Assembly: GCA_902567685.1 (NCBI GenBank)
Contig: CACFNH010000001.1
Span: 1-64,000 of the forward strand
Source: an uncultured Pelagibacteraceae bacterium
Lineage (GTDB): Bacteria; Pseudomonadota; Alphaproteobacteria; Pelagibacterales; Pelagibacteraceae
Length of the DNA stretch: 64,000 bases
Direction: 5' to 3'
Part shown: piece by piece, positions 8,234 to 16,562 of the stretch
Numbering within the stretch: position 1 is the first letter of the stretch
How the letters are laid out: every line of letters starts with the position of its first letter
Notes under the pieces: generated by a model
The model's input: the letters and a program-made list of their open reading frames with translations, nothing else
What the model was told of the DNA's origin: nothing
The model's database searches: none
Made by a program: the position numbers and the translations under genes

Positions 8234-9508
8234 TCTTTTTGTTTTATCAATAACATTTAATACATCTTTATTTGAAAGTTGATAGTTACTTTTAATCCAG
8301 CGTTGTTCTAACTCCTTCAAAGCAAAACCGATTTTCTTACCTTCTGAAATTCCTTTTTTCATTAAATATTTTCCATCATATGGAAATTTTGGAATTGATA
8401 TTTTTTCTATATTAGTCTTTAGATCTTGTAAATCTTTATAATTCCATCTTTTATTTTCTAAAAAAACAAAGAATGCCAAATCTTGGGTTTTCTTCTTTCC
8501 TAAGAAATAAATATTTTTTTTTAAATTTTTTTTGAAAAAATTTTTATCAGACCTATATCTCTCCAAATTTTTAGATAATGAGTCAAGATCATCTTTAATT
8601 TGATTAGAAGTTTTGTATTTATGACAAAAATATTCATGATTTTTTGTTTCATCTATCAATAAAATAGCAAGAATAATATTAGTTTTCAGATTTAACAAAT
8701 CGCTTTTAGACAATAAACTTAATTTATTAATACGATCTAAATTTTTAAATTCCGGAAAAGTTATAGAAAAAATTGTCTTTAAGTCTTTATTTTTTAAAAT
8801 ATTTACAAAATTTTTTAACTTAATAATTTTTAAAAGCTCTTTTAAGATCCTTTCCTTAGAAAGATTTTTGATTCCATCTAAATTTAATTTTATAGCTTGA
8901 ACTGTTGAGGGTTCAAAAAAATTATGCCCATATTCTAGTGAAAATCTTATGAATCTTATTATCCTCAAATAATCTTCTTTTATTCTCTCATCAGGATCTC
9001 CTATGAATTTAATAGTTTTATTTTCTAAATCTTTGACTCCCATTTGAGGATCAAAAATATTACCCTTTCTATCTAAATAAATTGCATTAATTGTAAAATC
9101 TCTTCTTTCAGAGTCTTTATTCCAATCATCTGTGAAAGAAATCTCTGCATGTCTACCGTCAGTTTTTATATCTTTTCGCAAAGTTGTTATTTCAAATTTA
9201 AAGTTGTTAAGTAAAAGAGTAATAGAACCATGATCAATACCAGTATCAATTGTTCTAATCTTAGAATTTTTAAATTTTTCTTTTAGTTCTTCGGGACTAA
9301 AAATTGTTGCAATATCAATATCATCTATTTCATCATCAAGAATATATTTTCTCACACATCCTCCCACAAACATAGCAACCTTTTTTTCCTTTGGTTGATC
9401 TTTCTCAAGAATATCAAATACGAGAGAAATTTCTTTAGACTTATAAAATGGGAAAAATATTTTTTTTATCTTTTGAATTAATTTTTTTTTTAAAGATATT
9501 GTTTTCAT
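8213..9508 (-). CDS. cca: CCA tRNA nucleotidyltransferase / poly(A) polymerase family
   Basis: Class II nucleotidyltransferases of this family add or repair the 3' CCA of tRNA; some relatives are poly(A) polymerases. The catalytic head is near the N terminus, with FVGGCVR (48-53) and the metal-binding pair Asp63 and Asp65 in DDIDIAT. An ERRDFTINAIYLD motif and the LRIIRFIRFSLEYG helix of the RNA-binding region follow. The ATG at 9508 (431 residues) was chosen because the longer open frame to 9562 would run through tRNA-Gln. The start lies 5 bp after the tRNA. CCA addition is more likely than polyadenylation, but the sequence alone does not settle it. Confidence 0.9.
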   Translation of the reverse strand: MKTISLKKKLIQKIKKIFFPFYKSKEISLVFDILEKDQPKEKKVAMFVGGCVRKYILDDEIDDIDIATIFSPEELKEKFKNSKIRTIDTGIDHGSITLLLNNFKFEITTLRKDIKTDGRHAEISFTDDWNKDSERRDFTINAIYLDRKGNIFDPQMGVKDLENKTIKFIGDPDERIKEDYLRIIRFIRFSLEYGHNFFEPSTVQAIKLNLDGIKNLSKERILKELLKIIKLKNFVNILKNKDLKTIFSITFPEFKNLDRINKLSLLSKSDLLNLKTNIILAILLIDETKNHEYFCHKYKTSNQIKDDLDSLSKNLERYRSDKNFFKKNLKKNIYFLGKKKTQDLAFFVFLENKRWNYKDLQDLKTNIEKISIPKFPYDGKYLMKKGISEGKKIGFALKELEQRWIKSNYQLSNKDVLNVIDKTKRLNILDI

Positions 9509-9513
9509 TTGTT

Positions 9514-9587
9514 TGGCTGGGGCACTAGGATTCGAACCTAGGATGGTGGTACCAAAAACCACTGCCTTACCGCTTGGCTATGCCCCA
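9514..9587 (-). tRNA. tRNA-Gln (anticodon TTG)
   Basis: The minus strand folds as a 74-base tRNA. The acceptor stem is TGGGGCA paired with TGCCCCA, the D arm is GCC/GGC, and the anticodon stem GTGGT/ACCAC encloses the loop TTTTGGT with anticodon TTG. The T arm is CTAGG/CCTAG with TTCGAAT. The U1-A72 type acceptor end and discriminator G are typical of bacterial tRNA-Gln. The 3' CCA is encoded. The CCA-adding enzyme gene starts 5 bases downstream on the same strand. Confidence 0.97.
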
Positions 9588-9622
9588 ATGTTCTCGATTT
9601 GATATATCATAAAATAGGGTAA

Positions 9623-10462
9623 TTAAATAGTTTTAGCAATTACGCACCAATATTTTGGGAATTTCTTTTTGATTCTTTTAAATCCTAAAATTGCTGACTT
9701 TTTACTTTTAAAAATTCCAAAACAAACTGATCCTGATCCTGTCATTCTAGAAAAATAACAGCCTTGCTGTATTGATATAAAGTTTAAAAGTCTTTTTAAT
9801 ATAAAAAATTCTGAAGTAACTATTTTTTGGAGATCATTAGTTTCTTTTCTTATTGAATCAACAAATTTGTCTTTTGATATAATTTTCGAAAAGTCAGTTT
9901 CAGAAGAATCACTATATTTTTTAACTTTTGAATATATTGTCTTTGTTGAACATTGTATATTTGGATAAACTAATACAAAATTAAAATTAAAATTTTTTTT
10001 ATATTTTATAATTTTTTTCAAATTTTTCTGAAATAACTGTTTATAAAAAAATAATTTAAAATCTGAACCAATTTGTTTTTCAAAGATTTTAAGTTTTGAA
10101 GATTTTATTTTATTTTTAGTAAGATGTTTAATGAGAAAAGCAGCGTTACTAGTTCCACCTCCTAGACCTGAGAATACTGGTATTTTCTTATTTACAATTA
10201 TTTTATATTTGTTCTCTTTTTTAATTAAATTTTTTTTTCTTAAAATACGAATAGTATCAGATACAGAATTTTTTGATTTATTGACCATTTTTTTAAAATT
10301 ACCTTTAAATATAATAATATCTTTTTTTCCATTAAACTTTTTAACTTTTAAAGTGTCATGCAAATTCAATAACATTGTATTAGATTGAATATCATGAAGT
10401 CCTATTTTAAGTTTTTTTAAAACTTTGAGTGATAAATTAATTTTACAGAAAGATTTTATCAT
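9623..10462 (-). CDS. ispE: 4-(cytidine 5'-diphospho)-2-C-methyl-D-erythritol kinase
   Basis: IspE phosphorylates CDP-methylerythritol in the non-mevalonate isoprenoid pathway. It is a GHMP-family kinase, and the ATP-binding loop GLGGGTSNAA lies at 99-108. The N-terminal FCKINLSLKV carries the conserved Lys, and the C-terminal RMTGSGSVCFGIF is the third GHMP motif. The 279-residue length is normal. The protein is very rich in Lys, as are its neighbours. It starts 8 bp after truA ends and ends just before tRNA-Gln, so it is probably the end of the def-fmt-truA-ispE transcript. Confidence 0.95.
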   Translation of the reverse strand: MIKSFCKINLSLKVLKKLKIGLHDIQSNTMLLNLHDTLKVKKFNGKKDIIIFKGNFKKMVNKSKNSVSDTIRILRKKNLIKKENKYKIIVNKKIPVFSGLGGGTSNAAFLIKHLTKNKIKSSKLKIFEKQIGSDFKLFFYKQLFQKNLKKIIKYKKNFNFNFVLVYPNIQCSTKTIYSKVKKYSDSSETDFSKIISKDKFVDSIRKETNDLQKIVTSEFFILKRLLNFISIQQGCYFSRMTGSGSVCFGIFKSKKSAILGFKRIKKKFPKYWCVIAKTI

Positions 10463-10470
10463 TAAATATT

Positions 10471-11211
10471 TTAGTATATCACTTTATTAAGATATAAACC
10501 GTGAGCTGGTGCTGGTGAGGCACACATTGATCTTTTTTTTGATAAAAAAACTTTTTTAAAGTAATTTAAAGTCCATTTTCCACTTCCTAGATATTCTAGC
10601 GCTCCAACCATTGAGCGCACTTGTTGTTGTAAAAAAGATCTGGAGACAAAAGTCAAAATAATCTTATTTCTATTTTTGTTGATAGTAATATTCTTGATTG
10701 TTTTAATTGGAGACTTTGCGGAGCAAGATGATGCTCTGAAGGTTGAAAAATCGTGAGTGCCCTTTAACAAATTAGCACCTTTTTTCATTAAATGAATATT
10801 GATTTCTTTTCTAATGTGCCATGCTTTATTTTTTTCAATAGCGAGTGACCCTGCTCTATTTATTATAAAATATTTGTATATTCTTTTTTTTGCACTGTGT
10901 CTTGCGTGAAAATTTTTGTTTCTCTTTTTAATATCTAAAATAGATATTGGATACTTTTTCAAAAAAAAATTTAAAGAATTTATTGCAATATTTTTATCTA
11001 GTATTTTTTTATTTAGTCTAAAATGAGCAGATTGCTCAGTAGCATGAACACCAGAATCAGTTCTTCCTGAACCTATTACAGAAATATTTTTTTTGAAATA
11101 TTTTGATAAACTCTTCTCCAAAATTCCTTGAACAGTGATACCATTTTTTTGAATTTGCCAACCAGCAAAATTTGTTCCTAAATATTCAACTTTAATTTGA
11201 TATACAAACAT
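10471..11211 (-). CDS. truA: tRNA pseudouridine(38-40) synthase TruA
   Basis: TruA isomerises uridines 38, 39 and 40 in the anticodon arm of many tRNAs. The catalytic aspartate is Asp52 in SGRTDSGVHA. NFAGWQIQ near the N terminus and the FLQQQVRSMVGAL and GLYLNKV motifs at the C-terminal side are family hallmarks. At 246 residues it is a standard length. The ATG overlaps the fmt stop codon by one base (TAATG), which indicates coupled translation within def-fmt-truA-ispE. Confidence 0.97.
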   Translation of the reverse strand: MFVYQIKVEYLGTNFAGWQIQKNGITVQGILEKSLSKYFKKNISVIGSGRTDSGVHATEQSAHFRLNKKILDKNIAINSLNFFLKKYPISILDIKKRNKNFHARHSAKKRIYKYFIINRAGSLAIEKNKAWHIRKEINIHLMKKGANLLKGTHDFSTFRASSCSAKSPIKTIKNITINKNRNKIILTFVSRSFLQQQVRSMVGALEYLGSGKWTLNYFKKVFLSKKRSMCASPAPAHGLYLNKVIY

Positions 11212-12131
11212 TAAACAATATTTTCTCCAACTTTAATTGGATTTCCCAATATAAATTTTTCAGTAGACATTTTACTTTTTCCCTCTTTTTGAATCTCAAG
11301 AATTTGTAAAGAATTTTCTTTGCAAGCAATAGTCAATTGATTATCGATTGTAAAGCCAGCAATACCCTTAGATTTTACAATTTTAGCTTTCCAAACCTTG
11401 TACCTTTCATTTTTGTACTCAAACCAAGCTCCTGGATTAGGATTTAAACCATTAATTTTTCCTAGAATTTTTTTTGCACTATCATTCCATTGAATTTTTC
11501 CCTCCTCCTTGCTAATCTTTTTTGCATAAGTCGCTTTGCTATGATCTTGTTCTTTAAATTCTATTTCTTTATTTTCAATTTTTTCTATAACAAGAATTAA
11601 ATTCTTTGCTCCTAATTTAGATAGTATCTCTGATAAAGTTTTTGTATCCATATTATTGTTCATGTGAATTTTGCTCTGATGCATTATTGGCCCAGAATCT
11701 AACTCCTCTCTTATTTTCATGATGCTTATACCAGTTGTGGTATCTAAGTTCATAATAGATCTTTGAATTGGAGCGGCCCCTCTCCATTTTGGAAGTAGTG
11801 AGGCATGAACATTAATAAAACCATATTTTGATAAATTTAAGAATCTTTTTGGTATAATTTTTCCATATGCAACAACAATAACAATATCTGGATTTAAATT
11901 TTTAACAAAATTATACTCCTCATCTGAATCAAGAATTTCTGGGGTTCTTAAAATAAGAGAGTTTTTTCTTGCAAAATTTTCTACCGCAGAAGAATTAACT
12001 TTTTTACCTCTGTAAGCTTTTTTTGGAGGCTGAGAATATACAGCTACAATATCATATTTAGATTTGACCAAAGATTCTAAAGTTGCAACTGAGAACTCAG
12101 GAGTTCCCATAAAAATAATTCTTTTTGGCAT
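11211..12131 (-). CDS. fmt: Methionyl-tRNA formyltransferase
   Basis: Fmt formylates the amino group of methionyl-initiator tRNA using 10-formyl-tetrahydrofolate. The catalytic triad is visible as Asn107 and His109 in INVHASLLPKWRGAAPIQ and Asp145 in ELDSGPI. The N terminus IIFMGTPEFS is typical of the family, and the C-terminal beta-barrel domain binds tRNA (about 205-306, with LNPNPGAWFE). The 306 residues are normal. It follows def by 13 bp, the widespread def-fmt arrangement, and overlaps truA by one base. Confidence 0.97.
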   Translation of the reverse strand: MPKRIIFMGTPEFSVATLESLVKSKYDIVAVYSQPPKKAYRGKKVNSSAVENFARKNSLILRTPEILDSDEEYNFVKNLNPDIVIVVAYGKIIPKRFLNLSKYGFINVHASLLPKWRGAAPIQRSIMNLDTTTGISIMKIREELDSGPIMHQSKIHMNNNMDTKTLSEILSKLGAKNLILVIEKIENKEIEFKEQDHSKATYAKKISKEEGKIQWNDSAKKILGKINGLNPNPGAWFEYKNERYKVWKAKIVKSKGIAGFTIDNQLTIACKENSLQILEIQKEGKSKMSTEKFILGNPIKVGENIV

Positions 12132-12144
12132 TAAATTATTGAAA

Positions 12145-12669
12145 TTAAACTACTATTCTTTCTAATTCTTTTTTTTGTTTTGAAAGTTTTTTTGTAATTA
12201 GAGATTTTTTTAATTTTGAAAGATAATCTATAAACAAAATGCCTTCAAGATGATCTATCTCGTGCTGAATACAAGTAGCCAAAAGGCCTTCTGTCTTTAA
12301 TTCTCTTTTGTTTCCATCATAATCTAAATATCTTACGTGACATTTGTCAGGCCTGTCGATTTCAGCAAATTGGCCTGGAACAGATAAACACCCTTCTTCA
12401 TAAGTTGCATCTTCTTTTGAACTCCAAAGTATTTCTGGATTAACAAAATATAATGGATTTTTTTTATCTTTCTCTTTTAGCAAATCTATTACTATAACTC
12501 TTTTTGGTACTCCAATTTGTATTGCAGCAAGACCTATACCTTGTGCATTATACATTGTATCTAACATATCATCCATTAAGAGGCGTAAGTCATTATCTAC
12601 TTTCTCTACAGGTTTGGATTTTTGCCTTAGGAAAGGATCTGGTTCTGTTAAAATTTTTTTAACTGTCAT
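12145..12669 (-). CDS. def: Peptide deformylase
   Basis: Def removes the N-formyl group from nascent proteins using an Fe(II) or Zn centre. All three motifs are present: GIGLAAIQ (44-51), EGCLS (92-96, metal ligand Cys94) and HEIDH (136-140, two His ligands and the catalytic Glu). The 174-residue length is usual for type I enzymes. It is followed by fmt, its functional partner in the formylation cycle. It starts 19 bp after the large unknown exported protein. Confidence 0.98.
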   Translation of the reverse strand: MTVKKILTEPDPFLRQKSKPVEKVDNDLRLLMDDMLDTMYNAQGIGLAAIQIGVPKRVIVIDLLKEKDKKNPLYFVNPEILWSSKEDATYEEGCLSVPGQFAEIDRPDKCHVRYLDYDGNKRELKTEGLLATCIQHEIDHLEGILFIDYLSKLKKSLITKKLSKQKKELERIVV

Positions 12670-12688
12670 TGGAAAACTTATATTACAA

Positions 12689-14440
12689 TTAGCTCCTTAA
12701 GGGTAGTGCTCTGGTTAAAACTTCATTTCTAAACCTTTTTAGACCAGCTCGATTTAATATATGGACAATAAAATAAACAGTTTCTGGATCTAATTCTGAC
12801 ATCTCATCCTCGCCGATTATTTCCACAAATTTCAAAGCAAGCAATCCAGATTCTTTATTCTTAGTTAATTTTAATAAGTTCTGTGGAATGCTATACTTCT
12901 TTGAGATATCTTCGTACTTTATACCCTCAGGTATAGAAAAACCATCTACTTTTAAAGACTCTATTAGAGCCAAGTCTTTTGCTGAGAAAAAATATTTTTT
13001 ATTCTTCTTAATTTTTTTATAAACATTATTCAAATTCTTCTGAGATTTTTGTTTTGGTGTTCCTTTTTCTGTATAATATCTAACCACTCTAGATCTATGC
13101 AATACTTTGTCATCAAATTTAATTTTTCCTAATTTATATTCTTGTTCTGATATTATATTTTTCTCTACAACTTTTGCATATGACTCTGGGATCTCATCTT
13201 TATTTAACTCCTTTAACTTGTCGCTTAAGAACTTAGAAAATACATTAGACAAATTATCTTTTTTAAACAAATCTTTTAATAAAAATAGAAGTTTAATTTT
13301 ATTTTCAGAATTGTCAGATAGTAAAAATCTTTGAAATATTAAAGCCCTTCCTTCTATGCCATCTAATGACTGATATATTCCATCAGCATTAATTAGAGTA
13401 TTTATATCAAATTGTATTTTTTTATAAATTTCAAATATTTTTATTTTATCATAACTATTATTATTAGCTGCTATTTCTAGATTCTTTATCTTCTCTTTAT
13501 CTTTTAAATCGTCTACTTTTAGCAAATTAGATGCATTTAAATATTCCCAAATATATCTATTAGTTTTTTCGTTAGGTTCATAACTAAAATTTGGAGTTGT
13601 GATTGAGGAAAGATAAAAATTTAGTAAATTATCGTCTTTAATATTGCTGTCAGTTGTTTCATTTATTCCCAGTAAAAAGTTAATTTTATTATCAAAGAAT
13701 TTATCAGAAAGATTTTGTTCTCTTAAAAGATCAAATATTAGTTGAGCTTCATTTTTTTTGTCATTGAAAATTAAACAATAAATTTTAAATTTTTCTAAGT
13801 ATGGATCCTTTATTTCCTTGCCGATAAATTCAGATTTCTTACAACCTTCTTTGAGATCTGCTTTTGCAATATTTTTATCAACTAAATATTGTATTATTTT
13901 TTTTTTACCCTTAAAATTATTATTCTTATTTAAAAAATTCTCCAATAAGTCAATCTTATCATTTTTTATCAGCCAACTAATTTTTAAATCTAAAAACTCT
14001 TCATCTGACATATCTTGTGGCAAATAGGAATAGGTCATAATTGTATTTACAAATATATCTTCAGCTGTTCTAGAAAGTTTTATTTTATTAATTCTCTTAA
14101 ATATGGATTTGATATCTTCACCTTTAGTATTAGACCACATTGCAAGATCAAAATTGTTTTCTTGTGGATCAAAAATACCAAAGATTTTTCTTTCAGGTTC
14201 GTCTGATTGACCACCTTCACCAATTTTAATATCAGTGCTTATAATTTCTTGATTTTTTTTTTCTTTTTTTATTTCTATTTTTTGGTTCGACTCTTCTTCT
14301 ATAGGAACATTGGTGCTTTCCTCTTTCTTTGTATCTTTTTTCCAAATATCTACTGATTCCTCTTCTGCTTTGATAGAAGTTGAAATAATAGTTAGGAAAG
14401 TTAAAAAAATAAGATATTTACTTAAGCTTAATAATCTCAT
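12689..14440 (-). CDS. Predicted exported protein of unknown function, helical repeats
   Basis: I do not recognise a named family. Residues 1-21 from the ATG at 14440 look like a signal peptide (MRLLSLSKYLIFLTFL... ending SIKA before EEES), so the protein is probably periplasmic. A charged, Glu/Lys-rich linker follows to about residue 75. The rest is predicted mostly alpha-helical, with TPR-like helical pairs and a C-terminal DPETVYFIVHILNRAGLKRF stretch. A further in-frame ATG at 14464 is possible but would overlap the upstream small gene more. Its place between def and the aroK region resembles large hypothetical proteins near aroK in other Alphaproteobacteria, but that link is only remembered, not tested. 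Confidence 0.75.
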   Translation of the reverse strand: MRLLSLSKYLIFLTFLTIISTSIKAEEESVDIWKKDTKKEESTNVPIEEESNQKIEIKKEKKNQEIISTDIKIGEGGQSDEPERKIFGIFDPQENNFDLAMWSNTKGEDIKSIFKRINKIKLSRTAEDIFVNTIMTYSYLPQDMSDEEFLDLKISWLIKNDKIDLLENFLNKNNNFKGKKKIIQYLVDKNIAKADLKEGCKKSEFIGKEIKDPYLEKFKIYCLIFNDKKNEAQLIFDLLREQNLSDKFFDNKINFLLGINETTDSNIKDDNLLNFYLSSITTPNFSYEPNEKTNRYIWEYLNASNLLKVDDLKDKEKIKNLEIAANNNSYDKIKIFEIYKKIQFDINTLINADGIYQSLDGIEGRALIFQRFLLSDNSENKIKLLFLLKDLFKKDNLSNVFSKFLSDKLKELNKDEIPESYAKVVEKNIISEQEYKLGKIKFDDKVLHRSRVVRYYTEKGTPKQKSQKNLNNVYKKIKKNKKYFFSAKDLALIESLKVDGFSIPEGIKYEDISKKYSIPQNLLKLTKNKESGLLALKFVEIIGEDEMSELDPETVYFIVHILNRAGLKRFRNEVLTRALPLRS

Positions 14441-14600
14441 TAGTAATATCTTTTTTAATTTCATTTTTTGGAAACGGAAAATTAATTTTGCTTAGAAGAA
14501 ATATACAAAAAATAATAATAGAGCAAACCACTAGGACTTTAATTAATTTTTTTGCTAGACTTTGGCCAATACTCTCTTGTTTTTTAAATTTGATTTGCAT
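14418..14600 (-). CDS. Small single-span membrane protein, unknown
   Basis: A 60-residue frame with a Lys-rich N terminus (MQIKFKKQESIGQSLAKKL), one hydrophobic segment (about 21-41, IKVLVVCSIIIFCIFLL) and a charged tail. This fits a small inner-membrane protein with its N terminus in the cytoplasm. It overlaps the start of the downstream exported protein by 23 bp and has no obvious Shine-Dalgarno sequence. The spacing and overlap look like an operon start opposite aroK. A chance frame cannot be excluded in such A+T-rich DNA. Confidence 0.5.
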   Translation of the reverse strand: MQIKFKKQESIGQSLAKKLIKVLVVCSIIIFCIFLLSKINFPFPKNEIKKDITNEIIKLK

Positions 14601-14673
14601 AGTTATAAAATATATTTAAACTCAATAAATAAGACAAATTTGTGATAAATCAAATTATTAATTAGGATCTTAA

Positions 14674-15183
14674 TTGAAAAAAAACCTTGTTTTAACTGGA
14701 ATGATGGGTGTTGGAAAATCCACTATAGGGAGATCTTTGTCAAAAAAGTTAAATATGAGGTTTATTGATTTAGATAGAGTAATTGAAAAAAGAGAATCTG
14801 CCACAATCAAAGAAATTTTCAGAAAAAAGGGAGAAAGATATTTCAGAAATTTAGAAAGAGAATTAGCTTTAAAAAATCTTAAGAAAGAAAATTCTATTAT
14901 TGCTCTTGGTGGAGGTGCCTTTATTGACCGCCATATAAGAAAAGAAGTTTTAAAAAATTGCATAAGTTTTTGGATAGACGTAAAGATAGATGTCGTTTTG
15001 AGTAGATCAAAAAGTCTAAGAAAGAGACCATTATTAAATAAAGTTAATTTAAAAAGTACATTTCATAATATTTATGAGAGAAGAAAAAAAGTATATAGTC
15101 TTGCTAATTTTAAAATAAACTGCAGTAAAATTGGTAGATCTAAAGCTACCAGAAAGATTATTAAATTATATGAATCTCAATGA
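14674..15183 (+). CDS. aroK: Shikimate kinase, TTG start
   Basis: AroK phosphorylates shikimate at the 3-hydroxyl in the chorismate pathway. The P-loop GMMGVGKST is at 9-17, the shikimate-binding DLD at 32-34, and ALGGGAF lies near 77. The 169 residues are standard. The start must be TTG at 14674: an in-frame TAA stands directly before it, and the next ATG codons lie inside the P-loop and would delete the first beta strand. An AGGA sequence about 8 bp upstream may help initiation. aroB overlaps its end. Confidence 0.95.
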   Translation: MKKNLVLTGMMGVGKSTIGRSLSKKLNMRFIDLDRVIEKRESATIKEIFRKKGERYFRNLERELALKNLKKENSIIALGGGAFIDRHIRKEVLKNCISFWIDVKIDVVLSRSKSLRKRPLLNKVNLKSTFHNIYERRKKVYSLANFKINCSKIGRSKATRKIIKLYESQ

Positions 15184-16291
15184 AATAAAAGTAAACATAA
15201 GTGAGTCTAACTACTCAATATTTATAGGAAATAAAATTCTAAATATTCTTCCAAAAAAAATAAAGTCTTTATGTCCAAAAACAAAAAAAATTGCAATTAT
15301 CTTAGATAAAAAGGTTCCAAAAAAATACAAATTCAAAATTAAAAAATTATTAAAAAATTACCAATTATTTATTTTTGAATATTCTGCAAATGAAAAACTA
15401 AAATCTTTTTCCAATGTAAACAAACTTTCAGAAAAAATTCTTTCCAAAAATTTCAATAGAAATGACATAATCATTGCCGTGGGCGGTGGTATTGTTGGAG
15501 ATTTCTCTGCTTTTACTGCAAGTATAATTAAAAGAGGAATAAATTTTATAAATATACCTTCTACTTTACTTGCCCAAGTGGACTCCTCAATTGGGGGAAA
15601 AACTGGAGTAAATTCGATATATGGAAAAAATTTAATTGGCTCATTTTATCAACCAAAAATTGTTTTAATAGATGTATCTTTGCTAAACAGTTTGAGCAAA
15701 AGAGAAATGGTTTGTGGTTATGCTGAAATACTAAAACACTCATTAATATTAAAAAATAACTTTTTTAAATGGCTTAAATTAAAATCAAAAAAAATATTAG
15801 AATATAGAGAAAGAAATTTACTAAAACAGGCCATCTATAGAAGTTGCAAAGTTAAATTATATTTTGTTAAAAAAGATGTTAAAGAAAAAAATTTAAGAAT
15901 GAAATTAAATTTCGGCCATACATTTGCACATGCTATAGAAGCTCAAAATAATTACTCCCATAAAATAAACCATGGAGAGGCAGTCTTAATAGGAATGATG
16001 ATGGCTACAAAGCTTTCTGTAATAAAAAAAGTATGTTCAAATAATGTAATGTTAGAAATAAGTAAAATTTACAGAGAAAATAATCTTATTTCAAAATTTA
16101 AAAAATTTTTTAAAAAGAAAAATTATAACAAGATAATTCATTTTATGGCTAATGATAAAAAAAATGATGATCAGAAGATAAATTTAATTTTATTAAAAAG
16201 TATTGGCAGAACTACAAATCCTGGAACTTTTAAATTATCTTTAAAAGAAATGAAAAAACATTTTCCAATATTACTTAATTTTAATTTCTAA
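15170..16291 (+). CDS. aroB: 3-dehydroquinate synthase
   Basis: AroB cyclises DAHP to 3-dehydroquinate with NAD and a divalent metal, the second step of the shikimate pathway. The NAD-binding GGGIVGDFSAF motif (near 104), PSTLLAQVDSSIGGKTGVN and the metal-site GHTFAHAIE are present. I chose the ATG at 15170 (373 residues), which overlaps aroK by 14 bp and gives a normal N terminus (MNLNEIKVN). A TTG at 15131 would overlap aroK more. The aroK-aroB order is widely conserved. The last 21 bp overlap bolA on the other strand. Confidence 0.96.
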   Translation: MNLNEIKVNISESNYSIFIGNKILNILPKKIKSLCPKTKKIAIILDKKVPKKYKFKIKKLLKNYQLFIFEYSANEKLKSFSNVNKLSEKILSKNFNRNDIIIAVGGGIVGDFSAFTASIIKRGINFINIPSTLLAQVDSSIGGKTGVNSIYGKNLIGSFYQPKIVLIDVSLLNSLSKREMVCGYAEILKHSLILKNNFFKWLKLKSKKILEYRERNLLKQAIYRSCKVKLYFVKKDVKEKNLRMKLNFGHTFAHAIEAQNNYSHKINHGEAVLIGMMMATKLSVIKKVCSNNVMLEISKIYRENNLISKFKKFFKKKNYNKIIHFMANDKKNDDQKINLILLKSIGRTTNPGTFKLSLKEMKKHFPILLNFNF

Positions 16292-16525
16292 TGCATGAAT
16301 ATTTTTTTTCAATTCATCTTTTAAAATTTTCATGATATTTCTCTGAGCTTCCAGTTGACTTACGGACCTTAAAAACTTTGATTCTATTTCTAGATACAAA
16401 TGACGTTTATTAACATCAAAAGATTTATGTTTTTTATGTTTGTATGAATTATCTAAAACTATAATTTTTTCAACATCTATGTTTTTTTTAATTTTATTTT
16501 CTATAAAATTTATATAATCATCCAT
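16271..16525 (-). CDS. BolA family protein
   Basis: An 84-residue protein with the BolA/IbaG fold. The sequence shows the N-terminal helix, a beta hairpin with HKKHKSFDVNKRHLYLEIESKFL in the region that carries the family's conserved His and loop, and the C-terminal helix with QRNIMKILKDEL followed by IHALEIKI. BolA proteins work with monothiol glutaredoxins in iron-sulfur cluster handling or act as regulators. It is divergent from the J-protein/cobS/cobT operon across 37 bp, and its 3' end overlaps aroB. A BolA gene beside cobS-cobT recurs in Alphaproteobacteria. Confidence 0.88.
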   Translation of the reverse strand: MDDYINFIENKIKKNIDVEKIIVLDNSYKHKKHKSFDVNKRHLYLEIESKFLRSVSQLEAQRNIMKILKDELKKNIHALEIKIK

Positions 16526-16562
16526 AATAAGATATAATTTACTATATAAATTTTAAATTGAT

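Noticed and set aside
9509-9562. Longer N terminus for the CCA-adding enzyme
   Set aside because: The extra 18 codons are tRNA-Gln sequence read as protein; the ATG at 9508 gives a sensible start.
15131-15169. TTG start for aroB 13 codons upstream
   Set aside because: It would deepen the overlap with aroK and adds residues not expected in AroB; the ATG at 15170 fits better.
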